A stretch of 64,000 nucleotides of DNA from Ilex aquifolium (lineage: Eukaryota > Streptophyta > Magnoliopsida > Aquifoliales > Aquifoliaceae). Shown one piece after another: positions 54,047-64,000 of the stretch. Location of the stretch: positions 39,263,001 through 39,327,000 of the forward strand of contig OX637394.1 of the NCBI GenBank assembly GCA_951799425.1, in the 5' to 3' direction. Position 1 is the first letter of the stretch; every line of letters starts with the position of its first letter. Position numbers and translations under genes: made by a program. The notes beneath the pieces are model-generated. The model saw nothing but the letters and a program-made list of their open reading frames with translations, ran no database searches and was not told where the DNA came from.

Positions 54047-57000
54047 TTAGAAACCAAAGAAACCAAGCTCACTCGCTCTTTCCTTTTCAAAAGTTTCAAA
54101 GTACTGATATATGATGGTGACTGCCAATAGAATCCCCGTCCCTGAACCAATTGCCCCCATGAAATCGGCCAACACCGTCAGTGCACCAATACAAATGCCA
54201 CCAAAAGCAGCTGCAGTGGGTATGTAGCGGTTCAGCTCTTTCTGTAAATTTGATTCCCGATGGCCAGGCATCACCATTTGTTGTTCCTGAAAAAAAATCA
54301 GGGAAGATGTACATAAAGATGGCATAATTCCTGAATTTGTTCAACTAATGATCTTCATTTGTTGCTCATTCACACAACTCCATTTCAAACACACCATCTT
54401 ATATTATGAGAGAATTCCAGCATTGACATTAACGTCCAATCTGGGATCGTTTTGGAACAAGATCATAATAGCAAGAAAAAAAGAGGAGAACTAAAGGAAA
54501 TTATCATTGTTTTCTTAATCACAACAGATTGACTGGTAAAACACCAACTCGGGACATTATGTTGATCCAATCCAAGTTCAATTGACTTCAGTCAGTGGGG
54601 ATGTTCAAAAGCTCGGTCTTATCTTATCCTTAATTCCACAAGGTCGTATAACATATACCCATCCCCCACATACACACTGGTTTAAATGGTCTACCTACAG
54701 GGACACTATTCATCTATAAGAGACCAGCCCAATTCATGAATGAATTTAAATGGTCTGTGCAATACATAAGCCAATCATTTAGGAAACATGACTCATGAAT
54801 AAGACTTGAACTCAACACAGAATTAACAGCTCTGGGTTGTTTTTATTCAAATTTGTGTCATTACCGTGACTCCGGGCATCCCGCATTCCCAACAACAGAT
54901 ACAATAAACAAATCATGTTCAGGTTTCAAGGCTTGCCTCACATGACAATGTATAACCTGTTTACTAATCAAATTGTATTGATGAGACTATGAACCTATAT
55001 AAACCGTGAGCAAAAAAGTTTTAAACTCCATCCTTCAGTTAACCAAGTAGAAGATACATGCTTCAGGGGAAGCTCGATGCTTTCTTGAAGCAAGGCCTTG
55101 AAGTATCGCAGAAATTAGGGTGACTAAAGAGGGTATTTTTTCCCTTTGGTTTTAACTTTGAAAAATTATACTCAGGTGCATATCAGGATACCAGTTAAAA
55201 TCTCAAATAAGGAAACATAAGATTGAATTTGATTCATACCTTGAGCTGCTTGGCCACGTCTCTAGCTGAAGATCCTGAAACTTCAATCCAAGTTTTTGAG
55301 AACAGAGCGCATGCTGACAGCATAAACACAAGATAAAAGAGTGCATGGAAAGGATTGGCTGCCATATCTGCCAAGCTGCAGAATAAACAATTAACATTAG
55401 TTGAATGTCAGTAGAGCAAATGAAGCAAACCAGATTACTTCCAACAACAGATGCAATGGAAGGCGTAAAGCACACCATCATACTTAGAGAGAGAGAGAGA
55501 GAGAGAGTCACCTTGATGGTGCAGTTATATAATATGCAAGACCACCAACAGGGATGGAATGACCAGAATATTCAGATTCCTTCCACTTGCCCAAAAGGTT
55601 CACAAGAAAATTTCCACTGTACTTCCTATGCAGCAACTGCCCAATAAAGATAACATTAGACTCTGCCAATACCAAGTGAGAGAAAATCACGTTGACTTAA
55701 TTCACAAAAGTCGGATTGTATAGAGGTATAGTACCTGGGAAATAAAGTAAAGATTTGTAACAAGTGCAGACTGTAGAATAATGGGCATATTGGAGGTGTA
55801 GAACAGCTTGATTGGATATGAACCCTGCTGCCCGCGGGCATTCTTCGACCTTACGGGCAAGACCACACGGAACCCTTGGAAGTAGATAACAATAAGGAAG
55901 ATCAAGACTGTAGCAAGTAAGTTAGTCACGTTCGGAAGGTTCTGCCGGTAGAATGCCTCACGTAGTGCACGAACCTTGTCAGTTCGAGTTATAAGCAGAT
56001 GGAACAAAGCAATCACAGCACCTTCAAACTCAGCACCACGCCCGCTGTTGATTGTGGTTGGACTAAATGCTTTCCAAATGATGCTTTCACTGCCAAAGCA
56101 AACACAAAACTAGTAAGTAGTGAAAAACAAATAATCATAGTGATGATCCAGAAAAGATACAGCAGCTTACCAGATGTTGGTTGCTATGAAAAGGGAAATT
56201 CCAGAGCCTAGACCATATCCTTTCTGGAGAAGTTCATCCAAGCATATTACTATTATACCGGCAAAACAAAGCTGCACGATTATAAGAATTGCATTTCCAA
56301 CTCCAAGTTGCCCGACACTACCATACATTCCTGAGAGAACATATGCGACTGCCTCACCAACAGCTATAAGGATGCCCAATAACTTCTGTGCACCATTCCT
56401 AGTTTACAAAGAATAATAATCAGGAATATACACATAACAAGCTGAACAAATATGTTGAAATCAAAAGAAAAGAAAACAACATCTTTGTTCCAAAAAACCT
56501 CGATGAATTCAAACAACAAAAAGGCATGACAACACATAATATACATGGACATGGCAGTGTCTTGCATATTTCTTCTAGACAAAATGGAGATTTTAATATG
56601 AGGATAAAAAATGAATAAAGGTGGCTAATTGTTTCATTTCAAAGTAACCCATTTGGGTGAGAACTTTAAAAACTGTAGATTATACGCAATACCAGGGCTT
56701 TACCCACTTTACCATTTAATTAAGTAGATCTATGACAGGGTAACTTGTAAATCAGACACCAATAGGCAGCAGGCCAGGAGCGTTGCAAGTTAATAGTCCT
56801 CACTAAAATCATGTGCAATTATGCAGTAGAAGGCAAAGTGGACAGATTAGTACAACTAGAAGTACATTTTTTTTATCAGGCAACTAGAGGTACATAACAA
56901 CCTAGAAACAAGTGACAAGGAGCCAAAAGTCCAAAGGCTCGAATATCTTTTATTAGAAAGGCATCCTAAACAGAGATCAGCCTAATATGGTACTTACATG

Positions 57001-57341
57001 AGGGCACGATCCTCGCGCACGTTGTTATCCACTTCAATGATCTTTGACCCGACTAAGAGTTGCACCACCAGTCCAGATGTCACAATAGGGGTGATCCCGA
57101 GCTCCATGACAGTTCCACGATTAGAGGCAAGAATAACACGCATCCAATAGAAGGGATCTGCACCCGTTGTTGAGTGTATGCCATACAAAGGGAGCTGACT
57201 GCATACCAGGAATATAAAGAGAGATATCACAGTGTATATAACCTTCTCTCTAAATGGAATTTTCCTGTCAGCATTCTGAACCTCAGGCAGAAATGCAAGA
57301 AATGGTCGAACAAGATGAAGCACTCTAAATCCACCTCCCAT
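54047..57341 (-). CDS. SEC61A: Protein transport protein SEC61 subunit alpha
   Basis: Six coding exons (minus strand): 56998-57341, 56171-56398, 55735-56089, 55512-55636, 55240-55375 and 54047-54286, all with GT-AG borders and matching phases, totalling 1,428 bases and 475 residues, the usual plant length. A further 5' UTR exon ends near 58427, joined to 57347 across a ~1.08-kb leader intron. It encodes the ten-helix channel of the ER translocon, which passes nascent secretory and membrane proteins through or into the ER membrane. Visible motifs: start [77 protein letters not shown] and the end ELGFFGF. No disruption. The promoter region has a TGACGTGG element. Confidence 0.97.
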
Positions 57342-58570
57342 CTTACTCTGAACAAACTAAACAACCCAACCTGCATCATTAATTCAAGAAAAAAACATAC
57401 ATGCTATCAGCTTTTCAACACAAACTAAATCTAACAATATGTACATGAAAACTTCATTTTGTGTGGTATTAAGACCACCTTGGGACAAAAACATGTTATC
57501 GAAAGTTCAATTTCATACTGACTTGAAGCAAAAGGGATATTAAACTGGCAGTGCATCCCCTAAATAAGGTTGATTGAACATTCAGTGGAAGAATAGCTAA
57601 CATTCAGGGGAAACCGAAAAAAAAAGCTAATAAAGTAAATATTTACCAATCAAAAAACGTGGAGTATCATGAAAATGGGTTGAGTCAAAAAGCACACGCT
57701 TGCATGAGAGCAACTACTAGCCATAAATCACCCTTATAATTTGCATTTCAAAGAAACTACGACGCATTAGAGTAATGGCCAAAGGACATTGAATCCCTGT
57801 GTATATCAAAAGCCCTAGCATTCTAAATAATGTACGGAATACATTTCTTTCCCCAGAGGAATCGTCTAACGATGGAAATTCTGTACAAAAGAAAATTGCC
57901 AATGATATCTTTCTTCAATGATGCCGAATTTAACAACGGCGTGAATAAATCACTAGACTATAACATATATCATCATCAAATGTAAACGCAAAACTACGGA
58001 ATTTCAATGTCCAATCCATCATAGAGAAAATGATAGATTAGCAAATTATGAAGAAAAAAACCCAGAGAATTCCATATACTGACTGACTACGTTCAGGACT
58101 CTAATAAAATCCAGATGCCACAACATCTTCAATCATTCCAACAACCGATTCATGAAAACGAAATCAACAGTCCACAGATACAACGACATAAAAAAAAAAG
58201 GAGATTCACACAAGCTTCTTGATTCTTTAGCGGATCTGGACGAAATATAGCAATAAATGAGATCCAAAGAGTAATTTATTGTTATGTTTAATTCATTTTC
58301 TAATCAAACAAAACAGAACTGAAAGATAACAAGTTATGGATCTACAAAATCAATTGCATAGCAATAAAAAATGGTTTAATTTGGGAAAAAATACATGAGA
58401 TCTGTTGATATTGTCGAAGAACTAACCGTTCGAATCGGGAGATCTGAGAATCGTAGAGAGTTCCAGTTGCGGAGATCGAAAGTGAGAATAGGAGACTTTT
58501 AAATCTGAGAGACTCAAGTCAGGTTGGGGTTGGAGTCGGTCAAATTTGGCGTTGGAAAAGAGGTGGTGAC
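57342..58570 (-). other. SEC61 alpha 5' UTR exon and leader intron
   Basis: Acceptor TTGTTCAG/AGTAAG-ATG places the coding exon start at 57347. The probable donor is ACG/GTTAGT at 58427. The upstream exon is a pyrimidine-rich leader reaching about 58,550. The short open frames in this stretch are not coding. Confidence 0.65.
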
Positions 58571-58601
58571 GTGGCAGGATGGCCACGGAATATGAGCCAA
58601 T
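58567..58601. promoter_or_regulatory. UPRE-like TGACGTGG with CCACG and CCAAT motifs
   Basis: TGACGTGG at 58567-58574, CCACG at 58583-58587 and CCAAT at 58597-58601. TGACGTGG is the unfolded-protein-response element core bound by bZIP factors. The CCACG-N9-CCAAT order is reversed relative to a canonical ERSE (CCAAT-N9-CCACG), so only the first motif is a clean match. Confidence 0.5.
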
Positions 58602-58639
58602 GACAAGAAGCAACGTTATGATTGACCAAATTTGGTACT

Positions 58640-60145
58640 CCCTCTAGGAAATGTAGGATATTGACTTGTCCACATAAACGATTACAAATTATCTCAATTC
58701 TTGAAAAAGAAAAGGATAATTCTACCCATTTTTTTTTCTTTTTCTAATCAATTCTAATTTCCCCCGCTTTTTTTTTTTTAAGTTTAACGGTTTAAGGTAT
58801 CTAGGTGAACTTATATGTATCTCGACTAATTTTCTTGGTCATCCACGTCGAGATTAGTGTATTCATTGACACGTAGCTTGGTTCTAAAGAGTTGTCAAGA
58901 TTCAAATTCAGGACGTTTGAATTTACAAATCGTCTCGTTTACTACTTAAACTATCCCTTATTGGAACAATACAGATAATATTAACATGGTCACTACGCAA
59001 GAATGACATGCATAAATCAAAAAATGGTTTAACTTCACATTTAAAAGATATAAATTGACCTTTAAAAATTATAATTATATTTTCAGAAGTTGTAGCTTCT
59101 ATGATAAATTATGTGTTTTCTAATTATAATTTTTATTTCAAAAAATTATAATTTAACCTTAAAAGATTATAAATTTCAATGTCGTAGTCTTCCTCAAAAA
59201 AAAAACAGAGAAGAAGAAAATAACAAATATACGAGATAATATTTTATTTTTTCTTCTTTTTTCATTTTGTTCCGATAATTGATGATATGTGAAATTGAGT
59301 AATAATTACAACAGTTGTGTTGTGTGTTGATTTCAAACCATCAAAGTTGTATTGTGTTAAAATTTATTCAATTTATACTTGATTCGTCTATAATTATGTA
59401 TAGTCTGATTTATGTGGTTACAATTTCAAATCGTAAATAAATCATATTTAATTAAATTAGTATCAACTTATTTACTTAACAATTTTCGTGATTTGACCCA
59501 TTTACCCTTCAAATTCAACCAAACTAAACTCAAAAATACCATATTTGAGTTAATTTAACAGTTACTGTGTAAAATTGTCAAGTTTAAGATTGAGGAAACT
59601 TTTTTGTTTCCTTCCCTGTGCAGTATAGGTGGCCCGGTCGAGATGGGCCGGTCATAGATAATATAGCCCGAAGGCTATTTTTTTTTTGGCCCATCTCCAC
59701 CTTCGAGCCACCTTATCTAGCTCAATCGTTGTCCTTAGCCATTTTCTTTGTCGTGGACCTATATTTCTCAATTTCTATTTATTTTTAGTTATTTAGGATG
59801 AGGAGGGGTGGGGGTTTGAATCTGGCACATTGAGTGCCACACAAAGCAACCCTACCAAATCGGATAGACAGCAGGTCCAATGTTTCTTTAAAACAACGTT
59901 GTAACATGGAAAATAGTGTAGAAAAACATAAAATTATGAAGTGTAAATGATTATTATGTTCATGTTAGGTAAAAAAAATGGGGCAAATGTTCATGGGCCT
60001 AATGTTAAGTCAAAAAAGTCAAGGGGTTTTTGGAAGTCGGTACACATAATTAGAATTATTTGGCAAAAAATACACATTAAAAAATGTCTTGGACAAAAGT
60101 ACACTACATAGATGCAAAGACCTAAATACCCCCTTTATGGTCATT
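58640..60145. other. AT-rich intergenic, nothing recognised
   Basis: No gene or clear element; poly-A/T runs and short degenerate repeats only. 59630-59720 has a GGCCCGGTCGAGATGGGCCGG palindrome-like patch of no known role. Confidence 0.35.
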
Positions 60146-60232
60146 TAATTCAAAATCTCTTATCTTTAATGCACCTTGATTTATGTGTATTAACAATTCA
60201 AAATCTCTTATTTTTAATGCACCTTGATTCAT
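60146..60232 (+). repeat. Two-copy ~46-bp direct repeat
   Basis: TTCAAAATCTCTTATNTTTA followed by ATGCACCTTGATT occurs at about 60146 and 60195. Confidence 0.85.
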
Positions 60233-60259
60233 ATATATATATCTGTGTGTGTGTGTGTA

Positions 60260-60293
<34 letters not shown>

Positions 60294-60302
60294 ATATATA
60301 TA
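60233..60302. repeat. Compound (AT)n(TG)n(AT)n microsatellite
   Basis: Adjoins the left breakpoint of the inverted RNase H segment of the second pararetrovirus fragment. Confidence 0.9.
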
Positions 60303-60838
60303 CATCTTAGAAAAATTGTCAAACCCCTTTATGCTAGGCTTAAAGACAATCCTACTCCTTGGACGTCTGAACATACTTCCATTGTTCAACAGGTCAAAAA
60401 ATACATTAAGACTCTACCTTGTTTAGGAATTCCTTCTATCAATTCCTTCAAAATTATCCAAACTGATGCCTCTAACATTGGTTATGGTGGTATTCTGCTT
60501 CAGAAAGAAACTCCTAATTCTTCTGAACAAATTGTCCGTTTTCATTCTGGTATTTGGAACGATACTCAAATGAATTATTCTACAATTAAAAAAGAAATTT
60601 TATCTATTGTCCTGTGTATCTCAAAATTCCAGGATGATATATTAAATCAAAAATTTTTGATCAGAGTAGATTGTAAGTCTGCAAAAGAAGTTTTACTCAA
60701 AGATGTTCAAAACATTGCTAGTAAGCAAATTTTTGCCAGATGGCAATCTATTTTAAGTATTTTTTATTTTGATATAGAATATATTAAGGGCAGTAATAAC
60801 TGCATCCCTGATTTCCTAACAAGAGAATTTTTGCAATT
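60303..60838 (+). pseudogene. Pararetrovirus RNase H, inverted
   Basis: Open frame with IIQTDASNIGYGGIL (catalytic Asp), MNYSTIKKEILSIVLC, FLIRVDCKSAKEVL and the closing NCIPDFLTREFLQ. It starts directly after the microsatellite and ends where the minus-strand RT ends, with about 13 codons of the RT-RNase H connection lost. The frame is open, but the inversion separates it from RT. Confidence 0.85.
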
Positions 60839-62789
60839 GGGTTTTGTCAAGGATTTCATCAGGGAATTTATCAGCAAAATTGATAGACCGACTAATGGGA
60901 ATGATAATAGATTGCTGAATGTCATATCCTAGGAATCTGACAGCAGTTTGGAATATTTTAATTTTGCTAGCAGAAATGACTAAACCATTATGCTTAGCAG
61001 TTTCAGTAAATGCATTAAGATGTTTCCAATGTTCTTCTATGGATTTACTAAAGATGAGAATGTCATCTATGTAAACAATAGAACAATGACTTAAATGTTT
61101 TAAAATTTCATTCATAATATTTTGAAATTCACTTGGTGCATTTTTTAAACCAAAAGGAATAACATTCCATTCATAATGTCCAAATGGTGTGACAAATGCA
61201 GTTTTATATTTATCTTTTTCAGCAACCTGTATTTGCCAAAATCCAGATTTTAAGTCAAATTTAGAAAATATGATAGCACCTTTTAATCTTTTGATTAAAT
61301 CTTGTTTGTTTGGAATAGGGTATCTGATCCATTCTAAAACAGAATTCAAAGGTTTATAATTAATAACAAGTCTGGGAGTTCCTCTTTCTAATTCGTCATT
61401 TTTAACAACATAGAAAGCAGGACAAGACCAAGGAGATTTAGATTTTCTAATGATGTTATTCTTCAAGAGTTCAGAAATTTCTTTTTTACAAATTTCCATA
61501 ACTTCTTGATTCATTTGAATAGGTCTAGATTTAGTGGGAATATTTTTTTCATCAAATCCTTTAATATAAGGAAGTTCAACAGTATGTTTTTTCCTATGCC
61601 AAAAAGCAGTAGGAAGCATAGAGCAAACTTCTTGTTTTATTTTTTCTTTGAATTGGTTAATTCTTTCTATAAGAATTGGATTTTTTAATTGTTCTTGAAT
61701 CCTTTGGTAAATAATTTCTTCTTTTAAAAATTTTACTTGATTTATTTTTCTAAGGTACTTAGAGACAGATTCATCTTTAAGTTGCCGTAATTCTGTAATC
61801 TCAGGTTTGAGAAGAAATTTGAATTTTACTGGTTGATTTAAAGGTTGAGTGGATAAACCTTCATTATCTATTGTGAATGGAGTTAATAGATAGATAAAAG
61901 GCAATCCTAAAATTACTTCATCAGTCATATCTTTAACAAGGATAAAAGATGTTTTAAAACAAACATTGTCTTGGCAGATATGAGCCTTAGGTAATTTATA
62001 CTCAACATTCATTTTACTGCCATTAGCAGATCTCAGTTGGTGCATAGTTTTTTCATAAAACTTTGTTGGAATTAATCCTTCTTGGATACAATTAACATCT
62101 GCTCCTGTGTCAATAAGTGCAACAGTATTGAGAACAAAATCATCACTGACTATGAGTTTTATTTGAAAATACCATTTTTGTAATTTAATTTCTCTGATTG
62201 AATTGACCTGATTATTAGTTGGTAGACACCCATCATGAGATGGCAGCTTCGTTAAACCTGCAGTTTCCAATACACTGGAGGTTGCTGGTATCCGCTGGGA
62301 AAGTGTCTTAGTTGAGGTTTCAGATTCATTATCAGATTGATCATCTTGGGAATTAAGGTTATTAGGAGACATTGTTAAAAAACTTAATTTTTCCGCAAGA
62401 TTTTTATCTTGAGCTTTTAAGTCTTTTATTTCAATTTTTATTTTATTAATTTCACTGTAAAGATCAGATAAAGTTAATTCTTTTTTCTTTTCTTTACTGA
62501 ATCTTTCCATTGTTTTATTAATACTTATTAAAGGTTTTTCAATGACAAGATGTTTGTTTTTTTCTTTGTTAACAAACAAATTCTTGAGGTTTTTTATGTA
62601 TTTATTTTTTAATTCAGGATCTTCAATTTTACTAATTAAATCAATTAAGATTTGTTCTTCTTCATTTTGTTTAGTAATAACTCTGATATTGTCACATTTA
62701 CAATTGTCTTTACAGCCTATCTTTATATTAGGTTCACTAGTTGTAGATGGGTCAGAGGTATCAGAATTATCAGAAGATTGGTTGGGCAT
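60838..62789 (-). pseudogene. Pararetrovirus protease and reverse transcriptase
   Basis: One open frame of about 650 codons. Protease LIDTGADVNCIQEG at about residue 229; RT with RYPIPNKQDLIKRL, FDLKSGFWQIQ, FGLKNAPSEFQ and YIDDILIFS. Unlike the first locus it is uninterrupted up to the inversion point at 60838. The N-terminus is fused to coat-region sequence after an internal deletion that removed the coat C-terminus and zinc knuckle. Confidence 0.88.
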
Positions 62790-63013
62790 CTAAGATTACT
62801 AAGCTGGTCATGGATTCTAGCTTCAATGTTACTTGGTGTACCAACAAAGTGTTTTACAATGGTAAAAATTAAAGTATTTAAGCCATCTGGTTTGGCTTGA
62901 CCAATTCTTTCATCAAATATTGGAATATCATCGTCATCTAGGACAACAGCATGTCTTATGTTATCTCGAGATTCATTTGTGAGATAATTATCCCACCAAT
63001 TTCTTAGAACACC
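62770..63013 (-). pseudogene. Pararetrovirus coat-protein fragment
   Basis: Short frame with GVLRNWWDNYLT, ERIG and FTIVKHFVGTPSN, matching part of the coat ORF at 15414-16253. It is truncated on the right by the LTR and joined on the left to the protease frame after an internal deletion. Confidence 0.8.
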
Positions 63014-64000
63014 TGTGTAAAACCCGGGAAAAATTGAACTTTTTCTAAAAAAGGGAAAAATGGTAATTCTCCACCCTTATGCGTATTTGAAATAATCATG
63101 TTCTAGACTTCGGATGAGGAAACAGAGTGCGCCATTGGATTCGCAACGCGAAATCTAGTAATCACTAGAAATTTCGTCGAATTCCGAGATAGTCGGATTT
63201 TTGCACGTCGTTCGAGGCGACTGCGTGACGAATGACATTTTAAAGGTCCCCAAAAACAACAAGTTTCACCGAAGGTGAATGGGTGGGGGTGTACGAAAAT
63301 CAAGATTCGAGTTGTATTTCTTTGCTCGGATTCCGTCGAGCTAGAAGGGAGAAGTGATCACGTCGACGAGGGCTACGCGTGGGTACCAAAAATGAAGATT
63401 TTCACCGAAGGTGAAAAATCGGGATTTGGAAAAATCAACTTCGAGTTGGGTTTTCGGGTCTTGGGAGCTTCCTACGGGATTCTCACGCTACAAGAGGTAG
63501 GGGTTCTCCTACTTGGGTTGATTTCTTACCTAAAATGTCTATGATTATGGCTTGGTATATATATAGATATGTTTACATATTTATATGGATATAGTTATGG
63601 AATAATGAAGAAAATGGGTAGGTTGTTAGAAAAATTACACTTGCCTATTGGTGGAATTTAGGTAAAATAATTTTATCCTAAATTGGTATGTAGAAATTGC
63701 CTATTGGAATTTCTTGAATTATGTGGAAATTGGGCATGATATGTGTTACCATGTTGTTTGTCTTGAAGGTGTTTGACAAAATACCTAAATGGATTGAAAT
63801 TGTTATATGATAAATAACATGTTATGCCTTATGTGGTAAATGAAAATCATATGTGTACGATATGATTTATGTTGAAATTGTGAATGTCAGATATATATTT
63901 TGATATATCAATTGTTGTAATGAAGCATGGAATTTATACGTTTATAATGTAAATTGCCATGGAGTGGAATTGATTATGTTAGTTTAGTTCATATGGCATG
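63014..64000. mobile_element. LTR or gypsy-type element start, continues beyond the window
   Basis: Starts TGTAAAACCCGGG exactly where pararetrovirus similarity stops. Non-coding for the remaining ~985 bases, with two copies of TTCACCGAAGGTGAA at 63265-63279 and 63401-63415. Its end is not in the window, so it may be a solo LTR or a full element. Confidence 0.55.

Larger units (their letters stand above)
60303..63013. mobile_element. Second endogenous pararetrovirus fragment, with a local inversion
   Basis: Same family as the 10.5-18.5-kb locus. Minus strand: a piece of coat region (62770-63013), protease and RT (60838-62789). Plus strand: RNase H (60303-60838). The RNase H block is exactly where it should follow RT, but is flipped. 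The right side is cut by an LTR at 63014. Confidence 0.85.

Noticed and set aside
58583..58601. Canonical ERSE at SEC61 alpha
   Set aside because: The two halves are spaced by 9 bases but in reversed order, so it is not a standard ERSE; only the TGACGTGG element is kept.
60122..60389. Tyr/His/Thr-rich frames over the microsatellite
   Set aside because: Low-complexity products of (AT)n and (TG)n repeats.

Overview
The window is nuclear DNA of a flowering plant, most likely a woody core eudicot; the species cannot be named from the sequence. The grounds are GT-AG introns, plant housekeeping and signalling genes, plant-specific retrotransposon lineages (a Ty3/gypsy Tat-lineage element with two RNase H domains, and Ty1/copia), endogenous pararetrovirus (Caulimoviridae-like) sequence, and long AT-rich spacers. 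No tRNA, rRNA, CRISPR or bacterial feature was seen.

Layout. 0-2 kb: decayed 5' part of a LINE (minus strand). 3-5.6 kb: two ~245-bp arms in inverted orientation around 2.1 kb. 5.6-9.1 kb: a PPR pseudogene split by a 2.35-kb solo LTR with a 5-bp target duplication. 10.5-18.5 kb: a rearranged endogenous pararetrovirus, with a minus-strand genome segment joined head-to-head to a shorter plus-strand segment. 18.5-20.8 kb: repeat-rich LTR-like sequence. 21.2-25.6 kb: a broken copia element. 25.6-28.2 kb: spacer. 28.3 kb: a small secreted peptide gene of the CEP type. 29.8-31.6 kb: small TIR elements and minisatellites. 33.5-37.4 kb: an intact GIL1-like (DUF641) gene with a 2.1-kb 5' UTR intron. 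37.5-41.1 kb: AT-rich spacer with a MITE and a hAT-type element. 41.1-51.8 kb: a nearly complete Tat-lineage gypsy element with 555-bp LTRs and, on the opposite strand, its own intron-containing gene. 54.0-58.6 kb: an intact SEC61 alpha gene. 60.3-63.0 kb: a second pararetrovirus fragment with a local inversion, cut by another LTR that runs to the window end.

Three host genes look functional: the CEP-like peptide gene (+), the GIL1-like gene (-) and SEC61 alpha (-). They are not an operon or a pathway. Each has plausible promoter motifs that fit its family: paired W-boxes at the peptide gene, a cluster of G-boxes in the GIL1-like leader intron, and an unfolded-protein-response type TGACGTGG element at SEC61 alpha. 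The most unusual sequences are the antisense five-exon gene with its own TATA box inside the Tat element, the inverted pararetrovirus structures, and a ~120-bp retroposon-like insertion carrying an snRNA-type promoter motif. All intron borders were placed by eye from GT-AG consensus and reading-frame continuity.
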